Source: Myxococcales bacterium
GTDB taxonomy: Bacteria > Myxococcota_A > Polyangia > Haliangiales > Haliangiaceae
DNA length: 57,962 nucleotides
NCBI GenBank assembly: GCA_947483555.1
Contig: CANKMW010000058.1
Location: 1-57,962 of the forward strand
Direction of reading: 5' to 3'
The notes beneath the pieces were generated by a model. The model did no database searches and was not told the DNA's origin. It worked only from the letters and a program-made list of their open reading frames with translations. This document shows, piece by piece, positions 39,362-48,082 of the stretch (positions within the stretch are counted from its first letter, which is position 1; each line of letters starts with the position of its first letter). A program made the position numbers and the translations under genes.

Positions 39362-40429
39362 TCAAGGCCCGGTCGCCGCCGCCGTCGCCGCCGCCCGCGC
39401 CGCCCGTCGCTTCATCAGCGCCGGCGGGACGGTCAGGAACACGATGGCGCCGATGATCAGGGCGGCGCCCTTCAGCTCGTTGCTCGGGATGCCGCGGTAG
39501 TCGAGGACGATGGCGAGCCACGCCGATGAGACCAGGCCGGCCAGCACGCTGGAGGCGCGGTTGACGGGCACGCAGAAGCTGTTCTCGCGGCTGTCGAGGA
39601 AGATCAGGCCGCCGCAGATGCCGGTGCCCTGCGACAGCACGCCGACCGCGAGCCCGTGCAGCACCACCGGTCGATCCCAGAACGTCGTGAAGCCGGCGCG
39701 CAGCTGCTCGCCGCCGTCGCCGCCCATGGTCAAGGCGCCGATGCCGAGCAGGAGCAGCAGCGCCGGCGCCGACACCAGGCCCTCCTCGACGAAGTAGCGC
39801 AGGTTGGCGCCCGGCTCGCTCGACTTGGCCTGGCGGCTCATGAACGACAGGCGCACGAAGTAGCAGCCCAGGTAGAGCGCGACGTCGATCGCGCACACCA
39901 GCGTCAGGTCGCCGCCCCGCTTGGCGTCGAACGCGAAGGCGACCACCAGCGCCGACAGTGACAGCACCAGGCCCGACCACGAGAACCAGCGCACGTGGCG
40001 GCCGGTGATCCGATCGATGATCGGCGCCATGACCAGCACGCCGCCGCGCATGAGCAGCATCACGAACACGATGCTCACGCCCTTGAACGTATAGGCCAGC
40101 GTGGTGGTCGCGATGATGCCGCTCGAGCACAGCCCGGACAGGAAGGTCAGCTTGCCGGGGAACGGCAGCGACACGCCCGCGATCGTGCGCCGCCCGGCCT
40201 TGCGCCACCAGCCGGTGGCGACGAAGAACACGATCAGCGTCGCCACCGCCGCGATCACCGACGGTGGCAGGAGCTCGACGCCACCGACCGGCGTGGCCCC
40301 GGTGTCGATCAACCCGGCCGACAGCGCCTTGGTCATCGCGGCATACGGCGCGTAGCAAGCGAAGTACCCGAAGGCCCACCACCAGATCGACGGCGCGGCG
40401 CGCACGCTCATCGGCCGATCATCGGTCAT
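39362..40429 (-). CDS. EamA/DMT-like membrane transporter
   Basis: 355 residues from the ATG at 40429, with about ten hydrophobic helices in two similar halves: WAFGYFACYAPYAAMTKALSAG opens the first, and LTLVCAIDVALYLGCYFVRL the second. GVSIVFVMLLMRGGVLVMAPIID and a C-terminal ALIIGAIVFLTVPPALMKRR with basic end fit the drug/metabolite transporter superfamily. Substrate unknown. Convergent with the kinase gene (26-bp gap) and next to, but not overlapping, the RlmN-like gene upstream (27 bp). Confidence 0.72.
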   Translation of the reverse strand: MTDDRPMSVRAAPSIWWWAFGYFACYAPYAAMTKALSAGLIDTGATPVGGVELLPPSVIAAVATLIVFFVATGWWRKAGRRTIAGVSLPFPGKLTFLSGLCSSGIIATTTLAYTFKGVSIVFVMLLMRGGVLVMAPIIDRITGRHVRWFSWSGLVLSLSALVVAFAFDAKRGGDLTLVCAIDVALYLGCYFVRLSFMSRQAKSSEPGANLRYFVEEGLVSAPALLLLLGIGALTMGGDGGEQLRAGFTTFWDRPVVLHGLAVGVLSQGTGICGGLIFLDSRENSFCVPVNRASSVLAGLVSSAWLAIVLDYRGIPSNELKGAALIIGAIVFLTVPPALMKRRAARAAATAAATGP

Positions 40430-40456
40430 GTTCACCGGGCTGTCACGTTCGTGAGG

Positions 40457-41527
40457 TCACGCCGTCACCGAGCCAGCGGGCGCGGCCTGCTGCGCGAGCT
40501 GTCCGCACGCCGCCGCGATGTCAGCGCCACCCGAGTAGCGGCGGTGACTCGCCAGCCCGGCATCGGCGAGCACGGCCCGGAACGCCGTCATGGCCGCGTC
40601 GCCGGAGCGCCGGAACGGATCGTCGCCCCCGATCGGGTTGTAGGCGATGAGCGACAGCCGCGGTCGCACCCCGGCCACCGCCGCGAACGCCAGCGCCCGA
40701 GCGGCCAGCGCCCGGGCGTCGTCGGCGCCGTCGTTGACGCCGGCGAGCAGCGTCAGCGCCCACATCGGCGCCAGGCCGGTGACCCGCGCATGCTCGATGG
40801 CGGCCTCGAGCACCTCGTCGAGCGCATGGGCGCGATCGATCGGCATCAGCGAGCGGCGCACCTCGGCACGCGCGCTGCCGAGCGAGAGCGCCAGGCGAAC
40901 CCGCGGCGCCTCGCGCGCCAGGCGGCGGATGCCACCCGGGTGTCCGGACGTACACACCGTGACGGCGCGAGCGTCGATGCCGAGCGCACACGGCTCCGAG
41001 AACACCGCGATCGCCTCGAGCACGCGGTCGAGGTTGGCCATCGGCTCGCCCATGCCCTGGAACACCACCCCGTGCACGCGCTCGCCGATGCGCAAGCGCG
41101 CCCGCACCGCCCGCACCTGCTCGACGATCTCCCAGGTCTCGAGGTTGCGACGCAGACCGAGGCGGCCGGTGGCGCAGAACGCGCACGCCAGCGCGCAGCC
41201 GACCTGCGAGCTCACGCACACGGTCACCCGCCCGGGTCGCTCGAGCGGGATGCGGACCGTCTCGCACAGCTCGCCGTCGGGCAGCTCGAGCACCAGCTTC
41301 TCGAAGGGATCGATCGCGCTGCTCTCGACCGCCCGCACCGTCAGCGCCGGCACGTGGCCGCGCGCCGCGACCGCCGCCGCCGCCGACCGCCGCACCGCCG
41401 ACGACGCCGCCACCGTCTCGCCGCGGTGGACCTGCGCCACCAGCTTGCGCGCCTCGGCCAGGGTGCAGCCAGGCACCGCCGCGGCCAGCGCGGCCGGGGT
41501 CACGGCCTGGAGCGCGATGAGATCCAA
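40457..41527 (-). CDS. RlmN-family radical SAM methyltransferase
   Basis: About 356 residues from a TTG at 41527, where the family's N-terminus starts (LDLIALQAVTPAALAAAVPGCTLAEARKLVAQVHRGE). A GTG at 41620 is in frame but would abut the divergent start at 41621. Radical SAM cluster CALACAFC, preceded by SSQVGC (the methylatable-Cys region), then GEPMANLD and the C-terminal ADIAAACGQL whose Cys matches the second catalytic Cys of RlmN. RlmN methylates A2503 of 23S rRNA and A37 of some tRNAs. The sequence is more Ala-rich and divergent than housekeeping RlmN, and myxobacteria can carry several paralogues, so no symbol is assigned. Confidence 0.85.
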   Translation of the reverse strand: MDLIALQAVTPAALAAAVPGCTLAEARKLVAQVHRGETVAASSAVRRSAAAAVAARGHVPALTVRAVESSAIDPFEKLVLELPDGELCETVRIPLERPGRVTVCVSSQVGCALACAFCATGRLGLRRNLETWEIVEQVRAVRARLRIGERVHGVVFQGMGEPMANLDRVLEAIAVFSEPCALGIDARAVTVCTSGHPGGIRRLAREAPRVRLALSLGSARAEVRRSLMPIDRAHALDEVLEAAIEHARVTGLAPMWALTLLAGVNDGADDARALAARALAFAAVAGVRPRLSLIAYNPIGGDDPFRRSGDAAMTAFRAVLADAGLASHRRYSGGADIAAACGQLAQQAAPAGSVTA

Positions 41528-41620
41528 GCCGCCACCATAGTCGAAAACCCGAGGGCCGCGATCCACGACCGCTGCCGATGCTGGTGGTGCGTGGCGCGCC
41601 GTGATACGCCACTCGCGCAC

Positions 41621-42724
41621 GTGACATCGGCTTCGCGGCGCATCCCCTCACTCGACGGCCTGCGCGCGATCTCGATCACGCTGGTCATCGTGTCGCACCT
41701 GCTGGGCACCCGCGGGTTCCCGGTCGGGCCACGCGCGATGGGCGCGATCGGCGACTTCGGTTACCTGGGCGTGCGGGTGTTCTTCGTCATCTCGGGCTAC
41801 CTCATCACCAGCCTGCTGCTCGCCGAGCACGCGCGCACGTCGACGGTGTCGCTGCGTGGCTTCTACGCCCGCCGGGCGTGGCGCATCTTCCCCGCCTTCT
41901 ACACCTTCGTCGCCGCGATGTGCCTGTCCGGGCTGCTCGGCTCGCTGGTGCTGCGCTCCGGCGACCTGGTGTCGGCGCTGACCTACACGATGAACTACCA
42001 CTACGAGCGATCGTGGGAGCTCGGCCACCTGTGGTCGTTGTCGATCGAGGAGCAGTTCTACCTGGTGTGGCCGGCGCTGTTCCTGCTCGGCGGACCACGG
42101 CGGGTGGTGCCGATCTCGGTGGCCATGATCATCGTCGCGCCGTTCCTTCGTGCCCTGGCCTGGTTCGTCGCCCCCTACCCCGACGACGTGATCATGGAGG
42201 CCTACCCGTGCGTGATGGACTCGATCGCGGCCGGCTGTCTGCTCGCCGCCCTGCGCACCCGGCTCGATGGCCACGCCGTCTACCTGCGTTGCCTGCGCTC
42301 GCCGCTGTTCCTGGTGGTGCCGGTGCTGGTCGCGATCGCCAACCTGCCGGTCCGCCATCCGGCGCCCCAGTACACCGTCAGCATCACGGCCATGAACATC
42401 GGCGTCGCCCTGATCGTCGACCGCTGTGTCCGCTTCCCGGACGACTGGATCGGGCGCATCCTCAACTGGTCGCCGCTGGTGTGGCTGGGGACGCTGTCGT
42501 ACTCGCTGTACCTGTGGCAGGAGCCGTTCCTCAACCACTACGCCAAGTCGCAGGCCAACACCTTCCCGCTCAACCTGATCCTGGCCTGCAGCTGCGCGCT
42601 GGCGTCGTACTACCTCGTCGAGGTGCCGTTCCTGGCCTGGCGCGACCGGCGAGCGCAGGCTCGGCGGGCCGCGGCGGCAGCGGTCACCGCGGCCGGCGCC
42701 ACCACCGCCGCTACTGAACCGTGA
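41621..42724 (+). CDS. Acyltransferase 3 family membrane protein (OafA/YrhL-like)
   Basis: 367 residues with ~10 helices. Opening RIPSLDGLRAISITLVIVSHL, then GVRVFFVISGYLITSLLL, FYARRAWRIFPAFY and HLWSLSIEEQFYLVWPAL are diagnostic of membrane O-acyltransferases that acetylate or succinylate surface polysaccharides or peptidoglycan. The catalytic His is in SHLLG. Start: GTG at 41621. The last 14 bp overlap the convergent DUF2914 gene. Confidence 0.9.
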   Translation: MTSASRRIPSLDGLRAISITLVIVSHLLGTRGFPVGPRAMGAIGDFGYLGVRVFFVISGYLITSLLLAEHARTSTVSLRGFYARRAWRIFPAFYTFVAAMCLSGLLGSLVLRSGDLVSALTYTMNYHYERSWELGHLWSLSIEEQFYLVWPALFLLGGPRRVVPISVAMIIVAPFLRALAWFVAPYPDDVIMEAYPCVMDSIAAGCLLAALRTRLDGHAVYLRCLRSPLFLVVPVLVAIANLPVRHPAPQYTVSITAMNIGVALIVDRCVRFPDDWIGRILNWSPLVWLGTLSYSLYLWQEPFLNHYAKSQANTFPLNLILACSCALASYYLVEVPFLAWRDRRAQARRAAAAAVTAAGATTAATEP

Positions 42725-43163
42725 ACGCGACCGAGCCGAGCACGGTGCCGTCGGCGCCGACGACGTCGACGGTCCACGACCCGGGCTTCGACATCTTGCG
42801 CCGCGAGTTGGTGGTCCACCGGTTGGAACCGATCTTGAGATACGCCTTCCAGGTCTCCTTGCCGTCGCGCTTCCAGACGTGGGTGACCTTGGTGCCGGTG
42901 GCGCCGGTCACGCGGGTCCAGGCGTAGACCGTATCGCCGACGGCGAACGTGGTGCCCTCCTCGACGGGCTCGCGCTTCTCGACGCCCTTGGCGGCCTTGA
43001 TCTCGGCGGCCGCGCTGACCGTCGCGGGCGCGACCGGATCGACCGGCATGGGCCGCGGCCGCGCCGGCACCTTGGCCGGCGGGGTGGGCTGGGTCTGCTG
43101 GGCGGCGACGACTCCGGCGGACGCGGACGTCAACAACATGGCGATGACCAGACACTTGAACAT
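42711..43163 (-). CDS. DUF2914-family secreted protein
   Basis: 150 residues. The ATG at 43163 has AAGGAG 8 nt upstream and starts a signal peptide (MFKCLVIAMLLTSASAGVVAAQ). A Pro-rich linker is followed by a DUF2914-like beta domain (~70-150): GDTVYAWTRVTGATGTKVTHVWKRDGKE, then PGSWTVDVVGADGTVLGSVAFTV. Function unknown; usually periplasmic. Confidence 0.8.
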   Translation of the reverse strand: MFKCLVIAMLLTSASAGVVAAQQTQPTPPAKVPARPRPMPVDPVAPATVSAAAEIKAAKGVEKREPVEEGTTFAVGDTVYAWTRVTGATGTKVTHVWKRDGKETWKAYLKIGSNRWTTNSRRKMSKPGSWTVDVVGADGTVLGSVAFTVQ

Positions 43164-43258
43164 GGCAGGCTCCTTCACTCGCGGGCCGACAGTACAGCGC
43201 GGCGGCGGCGGCCGGTATTCCTCACGGCCGGGAGTGACGTGATAGGGTGCCTCCCCCC

Positions 43259-44635
43259 ATGGCGTATCCAGAGGTCATACGCGTCTTCGCGACCACCCAG
43301 GAACCCGACTACGACTGCCCGTGGCAGACGCGGACGCCGTCGTCGTCGACCGGCTCGGGCGTGGTGATCGGCGGCGGTGCCATCCTCACCGGCGCCCACG
43401 TGGTCGCCGACGCGACCTTCCTGCAGGTCCAGAAGCCCTCGCACCCCGACAAGGCGATCGCCCGCGTCCGCGCCGTGTGTCACGACTGCGATCTGGCCCT
43501 GCTCGAGGTGCTCGATCCGCCCGGCTTCCTCGACGACGTGCCGCCGGCCGAGATCGGCGACATGCCGCGGCTCCGCGACCAGGTCGCCGTGGTCGGCTAC
43601 CCGGTCGGCGGCGAGGAGATCTCGATCACCGAGGGCGTGGTGTCACGCATCGAGGTCCAGCGCTACAGCCACTCGCAGCGCCACCTGCTGGCGGTGACCG
43701 TCGACGCCGCGATCAACGCCGGCAACAGCGGCGGGCCGGTGTTCGGCGCCGGCAAGGTGGTCGGCATCGCGTTCCAGAAGCTGAACGGCGTCGACAACAT
43801 CGGCGAGATGGTGCCGCCACCGGTCATTCGCGCCTTCCTCGATGGGGTGGCGGCCGGCAAGCGGCCCGCGATCCCGTCACTCGGTATCCTGACCCAGAAC
43901 CTGGAGAACCCGTTGCTGCGCCGCCAGCTCGGCGTCCCCGACGGGACCTCGGGCATCGCGGTGATCCAGATCGACCACGGCGGCGCCGCCCACGGCGTGC
44001 TCGAGCCCCGCGACGTCATCACCCACGTCGACGGCCTGGCCATCGCGAGCAACGGCACCGTGAGCTGGAACGGCCAGCATCGCACCCGCTACGACGTCGT
44101 GCTCGGGACCCGCTTCGTCGGCGACTCGATGCGGCTCGGCATCCGCCGCCGCGGCGAGGCGCTCGAGGTCGACGTGACGCTGGCGCCGTGGCGGCCGCTG
44201 GTGCCACGCTCGCGCTACGATCAGGCGCCGCGCTACGTGGTCTATGCCGGGCTGGTGTTCCAGACCCTGACCCGGGACTTCCTCGGCACCTGGGACAAGT
44301 GGTGGAACAAGGCGCCCAAGGAGTTCCTCAACTACTACTACATGGGGACGCGCACCGCCGACCGCGAGGAGATCGTGATCCTCACCCAGATCTTCGCCGA
44401 CGAGATCAACGTCGGCTACGCCCACCTCTACAACGAGGCGGTGGCGACGGTGAACGCGGTCACGCCGCGCGACCTCGCCGACTTCGACGCCCGGATCACG
44501 GCCGCCACCGGGATCGTCGAGATCACGACCACGTCCGGGGGCGTGATCATGTTCGACGCCGCCGAGGTCGCGCGCGCCACGCCGCGCATCCTCGAGCGCT
44601 ACCGCATCCCGCACGACCGCTCGCCGGTGGTGTGA
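43259..44635 (+). CDS. HtrA/Deg-like serine protease with PDZ, apparently cytoplasmic
   Basis: 458 residues. The trypsin-like domain has an intact triad: His in ILTGAHVVAD, Asp in CDLALLEV, Ser in NAGNSGGPV. A PDZ-like region follows (~215-310: AHGVLEPRDVITHVDGLAI). No signal peptide or N-terminal helix is seen, unlike periplasmic DegP/DegS; the layout resembles plant-type Deg9 and related cytosolic or nuclear proteins. The last ~140 residues (FQTLTRDFLGTWDKWWNKAPKEFLNYYYMG onward) have the look of the Deg9-like second PDZ and tail. The ATG at 43259 is preferred to one 12 bp upstream. Convergent with the FHA/sigma-54 regulator. Confidence 0.88.
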   Translation: MAYPEVIRVFATTQEPDYDCPWQTRTPSSSTGSGVVIGGGAILTGAHVVADATFLQVQKPSHPDKAIARVRAVCHDCDLALLEVLDPPGFLDDVPPAEIGDMPRLRDQVAVVGYPVGGEEISITEGVVSRIEVQRYSHSQRHLLAVTVDAAINAGNSGGPVFGAGKVVGIAFQKLNGVDNIGEMVPPPVIRAFLDGVAAGKRPAIPSLGILTQNLENPLLRRQLGVPDGTSGIAVIQIDHGGAAHGVLEPRDVITHVDGLAIASNGTVSWNGQHRTRYDVVLGTRFVGDSMRLGIRRRGEALEVDVTLAPWRPLVPRSRYDQAPRYVVYAGLVFQTLTRDFLGTWDKWWNKAPKEFLNYYYMGTRTADREEIVILTQIFADEINVGYAHLYNEAVATVNAVTPRDLADFDARITAATGIVEITTTSGGVIMFDAAEVARATPRILERYRIPHDRSPVV

Positions 44636-44655
44636 GGTCGGCGCGGCGCGGACGC

Positions 44656-46002
44656 TCAACCGCGCTGGATCTGGTAGCGGCGGATCAGCCGCTCGAGTGA
44701 CTTGGGATGGACGCCGGCCAGCTCGGCCGCCGCCCGCACGTCGTTGCCGGTGTCGGCGAGCAGGTCGCGCAGGTACTCGCGATCGAACTCGGCGCGCGCG
44801 GTGTCGAGCGGCAGCCGGCCGCGCCGGGTCCGGCGCAGGCTGTGGCGCAGCTCGACCAGCCGCGCCAGCGGATCGCCAGCGAGGGCGTCGGGATCGGCCA
44901 GCGCGATGGCGCGCTCGACCGCGTTGCGCAGCTCGCGGACGTTGCCGGGCCACGACTGGTTGCCGAGCGCGCCGAAGACGTCGTCGAGGTGCGGGCGGAG
45001 CCAGGCCAGATCACCACCGCTGCGGCCGAGCACGGTGCGCGCGAAGTGGGCGGCCAGGATCGGGATGTCGCCGTCGCGGTCGCGCAACGCCGGCAGCTCG
45101 AGCGCCAGCACGGCGAGTCGGTAGTAGAGATCGGCGCGGAAGCGCTCGGCGTCGACCTCGGCGCGCAGATCGCGGTGGGTGGCGGCGATCACGCGAACAT
45201 CGACGCTGATCGGCTGCGCGGCGCCCAGCCGCAGCACCTGCCCGGCCTCGAGCGCCCGCAGCAGCTTGGGCTGCAGCGCCGGCGGCAGCTCGCCGATCTC
45301 GTCGAGGAACAGGGTGCCCCCGTGGGCCTGCTCGAAGACGCCGGCGCGATCCGCCTCGGCGCCGGTGAAGGCGCCGCGCAGGTGCCCGAACAGCGCGCTC
45401 TCGATCAGCGACGGCGCGGCGGCACCACAATCGAAGACCACGAACGGCGCCCGCGACCGCACCCCGGCGCCGTGGATGGCCCGGGCCAGGAGATCCTTGC
45501 CGGTCCCGGTCTCGCCGAGCAGGAGCACGGTCGCCGTCGAGCTCGCCGCCCGCCGCGCCGCCGCGAACACGCGCCGCATCGCCGTCGAACGACCGACCAG
45601 CTCGCCGAACACCTCGTCGGCGGGCAACTCGACCTCGCCGACCTCCGACAAGGTGTGCAGCTCGAGCGCGGTGTCGCCCAGCTCGATCACGGTGCCGTCG
45701 CCGACGTAGACGTCGCGGACCCGCAGGCCGGCGACGTGGGTGCCGTTGGCGGAGTCGAGATCGATCGCGCGCACGCCGCGCTGGTCGCCGCGCAGCCGGA
45801 GGTGAAACCGCGACACGGTCGGATCGGTGAGCGCGAGCTGATTGGACGGATGAGTGCCGACCCGGACCTCGTCGGCGCCGAGTTCGACCTCCTTGCCGGT
45901 GTCGGCGCCGCGCGACACCCGCACCGCGATGCGCTCGAAGCGCAGGCGCACCGCGCCATCGGCGGCGACGATCGTGGTGTGGCCGGCGGCCTGACGTGTC
46001 AC
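44656..46002 (-). CDS. FHA-domain sigma-54-dependent transcriptional activator
   Basis: 448 residues from a GTG at 46002; the frame upstream is open but antisense to the next promoter. FHA domain ~30-115 (VGTHPSNQLALTDPTVSRFHLRL, SANGTHV), AAA+ domain ~130-350 with GETGTGKD, GAFTGA (sigma-54 contact loop intact), GTLFLDEIGE and a WPGNVRELRN arginine-finger region, then a Fis-type helix-turn-helix at the end (VRAAAELAGVHPKSLERLIRRY). FHA-NtrC proteins are a myxobacterial speciality that respond to Ser/Thr kinase signals. It is divergent from a gene whose promoter is of the -24/-12 type, so that gene is the likely target. Confidence 0.93.
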   Translation of the reverse strand: MTRQAAGHTTIVAADGAVRLRFERIAVRVSRGADTGKEVELGADEVRVGTHPSNQLALTDPTVSRFHLRLRGDQRGVRAIDLDSANGTHVAGLRVRDVYVGDGTVIELGDTALELHTLSEVGEVELPADEVFGELVGRSTAMRRVFAAARRAASSTATVLLLGETGTGKDLLARAIHGAGVRSRAPFVVFDCGAAAPSLIESALFGHLRGAFTGAEADRAGVFEQAHGGTLFLDEIGELPPALQPKLLRALEAGQVLRLGAAQPISVDVRVIAATHRDLRAEVDAERFRADLYYRLAVLALELPALRDRDGDIPILAAHFARTVLGRSGGDLAWLRPHLDDVFGALGNQSWPGNVRELRNAVERAIALADPDALAGDPLARLVELRHSLRRTRRGRLPLDTARAEFDREYLRDLLADTGNDVRAAAELAGVHPKSLERLIRRYQIQRG

Positions 46003-46100
46003 TACGCCAGCGTACCGCGGCGACGGAACCGATCGGCTCTGCCCGATGGCGCGCTCCACCCCTGGCGTCGGCAACGTCGTAGAATCCCTGGTCGGCGGCG

Positions 46101-46116
46101 CGGAACGGGGCTTGCT
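46101..46116 (+). promoter_or_regulatory. Sigma-54 (-24/-12) promoter
   Basis: CGGAACG-GGGC-TTGCT matches ten of twelve conserved positions of TGGCACG-N4-TTGCW, with the GG and GC dinucleotides correctly spaced. Predicted start near 46127, 27 nt before the ATG at 46154. It faces away from the adjacent sigma-54 activator gene. Confidence 0.6.
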
Positions 46117-46153
46117 CCCTTCCCTCCAGCTGGTCCGGAGCAAGGAGCCTCGA

Positions 46154-46951
46154 ATGAGAGCCTACATCGTCGCACTCACCACCCTGGTGGCGCTCGCCGC
46201 CACGGCGCGGGTCGCCGCCGCCGACAAGAAGCACCATCGCTTCGTCGGCATCCATCCCATCACCAAGATCCACGGCGGCGGCATGTGCCACATCGAGGCG
46301 CCGCACGTGCACGCCTATGCGCCGATCGACGCCAAGGTTCAGTTCCGCGAGCATGACGGCTACCAGCACTTCGTCGGCGATCCGGTGGCCTACGAGTGGG
46401 ACGGTCCCAGGCACGCCTACTACGGCCACCACCCGGTGCCGGTGCACGTCATCGTCGGCGACGATCACGACGACGTCGAGTACTGCTACCTCGACGGTGG
46501 GCACTACCATGCCTGGGCGCCGCCCCCCGACCTCGAGCTCAAGCTGCACGCCGGTGCCTACTGGTACGTCGGCGACTTTCCCGAGCCGTACGTCACCGGC
46601 AAGGTCGTCTACGATCCGATCGACGTCGTCTACCAGCCCATCGTCTACACCCGGCCGGCGGTGGTGATCGAGACGCCGCCTCCCGGGTGGTACGGACTCG
46701 ACGTCGTGGTCGCGGCGCCGATCGTCGAGGTCCGGGGCGGCGACGTGAAGGGCCGCGGCCATGGCCACGGCCACGGCCATGGCCAGGTCGGAGTCGTCGG
46801 CGCGGTCGAGGTCCACGTCCCCACGGTGCGGGTCCAGGTCGGGCTGCCCTCGGTCCACATCGGCGTCGGCGCCGGTGTGCACGTCGGCGGCGGCGGCGGG
46901 CACAGGCACAAGCACAAGCGCCGCAAACACCGGGGGCACGACGATGACTGA
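46154..46951 (+). CDS. Secreted His-rich protein of unknown function
   Basis: 265 residues. The ATG at 46154 follows AAGGAG and opens a signal peptide (MRAYIVALTTLVALAATARVAAA). The mature protein is very rich in His, Tyr, Val and Asp: HRFVGIHPITKIHGGGMCHIEAPHVHAY, a middle region with VHVIVGDDHDDVEYCYLDGGHYHAW, and a Gly-His run (GHGHGHGHG) near residue 200. The last residues are basic and His-rich. Metal binding is plausible, unproven. It is probably controlled by the divergent FHA/sigma-54 regulator. The next gene overlaps it by 8 bp. Confidence 0.8.
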   Translation: MRAYIVALTTLVALAATARVAAADKKHHRFVGIHPITKIHGGGMCHIEAPHVHAYAPIDAKVQFREHDGYQHFVGDPVAYEWDGPRHAYYGHHPVPVHVIVGDDHDDVEYCYLDGGHYHAWAPPPDLELKLHAGAYWYVGDFPEPYVTGKVVYDPIDVVYQPIVYTRPAVVIETPPPGWYGLDVVVAAPIVEVRGGDVKGRGHGHGHGHGQVGVVGAVEVHVPTVRVQVGLPSVHIGVGAGVHVGGGGGHRHKHKRRKHRGHDDD

Positions 46952-47387
46952 CCGACGTCGCCGCCGGCCCGGATTCGCGATCCCGACGATGATGGCGCTG
47001 GTCGTGGTGGCCGCCGCGTGCGGCAAGGACGATGCCGCTGCCGGCAAGGGCAAGGGGCCCGCGCCCGACAACGAGGTGCTGATCGCGGCCTGGAAGAAGG
47101 CCGGCCTCGAGGTCTCGGCGTTCAGCGACAGCGACGCTGCGCCCTACGCCGCACAGACCTGTCGCGCCGGCACCGTCGCCGGGGTCGACGTCGTGCTGTG
47201 CAGCTACGACACCGGCGAGGACGCCGCCGCCGCCGAGGATCCGGCGCTGGCCTTGCTCGAGAAGGGTGGCGCCACCACGGCGTCGGCGCTGGTGCGCGGC
47301 AAACGCCTGCTGGTGGTGACCGACAAGCGCAAGGCCGACCCATCGGGCCGCACCATCAACGCGATCACCGCGGCGTTCCGGAAGTAG
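46944..47387 (+). CDS. Small putative lipoprotein
   Basis: 147 residues. A basic leader, a hydrophobic stretch and lipobox Cys (MALVVVAAACGKDD) mark a lipoprotein. The mature domain (~100 residues) has two Cys (AQTCRAG, VVLCSYD) that may pair and a simple alpha/beta pattern; no family recognised. The ATG overlaps the stop of the His-rich protein gene by 8 bp, so both are expressed together. Confidence 0.78.
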   Translation: MTDRRRRRPGFAIPTMMALVVVAAACGKDDAAAGKGKGPAPDNEVLIAAWKKAGLEVSAFSDSDAAPYAAQTCRAGTVAGVDVVLCSYDTGEDAAAAEDPALALLEKGGATTASALVRGKRLLVVTDKRKADPSGRTINAITAAFRK

Positions 47388-47409
47388 AACCCGGCTCAGG
47401 GCGCCGCAG

Positions 47410-47455
47410 CCTGTCGAAGGCTCGGGACAGGCCCTTCGACAGGCTCAGGACAGGC
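47410..47455. repeat. Dispersed palindromic repeat (CCTTCGACAGGCTCAGGACAGG type)
   Basis: 11-bp inverted repeat (47410-47420 with 47433-47443) and a following CTCAGGACAGG. Bases 47432-47455 (24 bp) recur exactly, in reverse complement, at 53461-53484. Located in the 106-bp gap between a lipoprotein gene and the biotinyl carrier gene; no promoter seen within it. Confidence 0.85.
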
Positions 47456-47493
47456 TTTACCGCGCCGGCGCCGTCGACGATGATGCGGCGGCG

Positions 47494-48003
47494 ATGAAGA
47501 AGGAGCTGCTCGTCACTGCCGCCGGCCGCGAGGCCACGATCACCATCGACCGCACGGCCGACGGCTCGTGGCTGGTCGAGGTCGATGGCGTGCCGCGGGC
47601 GGTCGACGCCCGCCAGGTGCGGCCCGGCACCTGGTCGCTGCTCGTCGATGGCCAGAGCTACCTGGTCGATCTGGAACGCCGCAAGCAGGCGGTCGCCGCC
47701 TCGGTCGGCCTGGTCGAGGCCCTGATCACCGTCGAGGACGCCCAGACCCGCCGGTTGCGGCAGAGCCTGACCCACGGCGCGCCGAGCCGCGGCGAAGAGG
47801 TGCGGGCACCGATCGCCGGCAAGGTGGTCAAGCTGCTGTGCGCGATCGGCGACGAGGTCGCCGTCGGCCAGCCGGTCGCGGTGCTCGAGGCCATGAAGAT
47901 GGAGAACGAGATCGTCGCCGAGCGGGGCGGCAAGGTGGCCGAGCTGCGCAAGGAGACCGGCCAGTCCGTCGAGACCGGCGAGCTGATGATGATCCTGCTC
48001 TGA
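47494..48003 (+). CDS. Biotin carboxyl carrier protein domain
   Basis: 169 residues. The C-terminal ~75 residues form a biotinyl/lipoyl domain with the biotinylation site Lys in VLEAMKMENEI. The N-terminal ~90 residues resemble the beta-barrel region found before the carrier domain in acyl-CoA carboxylase alpha subunits (VDGVPRAVDARQVRPGTWSLLVDGQSYLVDLE). The gene is thus a free-standing carrier, expected to serve acetyl- or propionyl-CoA carboxylase; biotin carboxylase and carboxyltransferase genes are not adjacent. Confidence 0.9.
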   Translation: MKKELLVTAAGREATITIDRTADGSWLVEVDGVPRAVDARQVRPGTWSLLVDGQSYLVDLERRKQAVAASVGLVEALITVEDAQTRRLRQSLTHGAPSRGEEVRAPIAGKVVKLLCAIGDEVAVGQPVAVLEAMKMENEIVAERGGKVAELRKETGQSVETGELMMILL

Positions 48004-48082
48004 GCGTTCGCGACCGTGGCGCGGAAGGGCGCGCCGGCAGTTGTCTCGAGACGACCCGCACGGTACGAACGTCGAACCCTCC

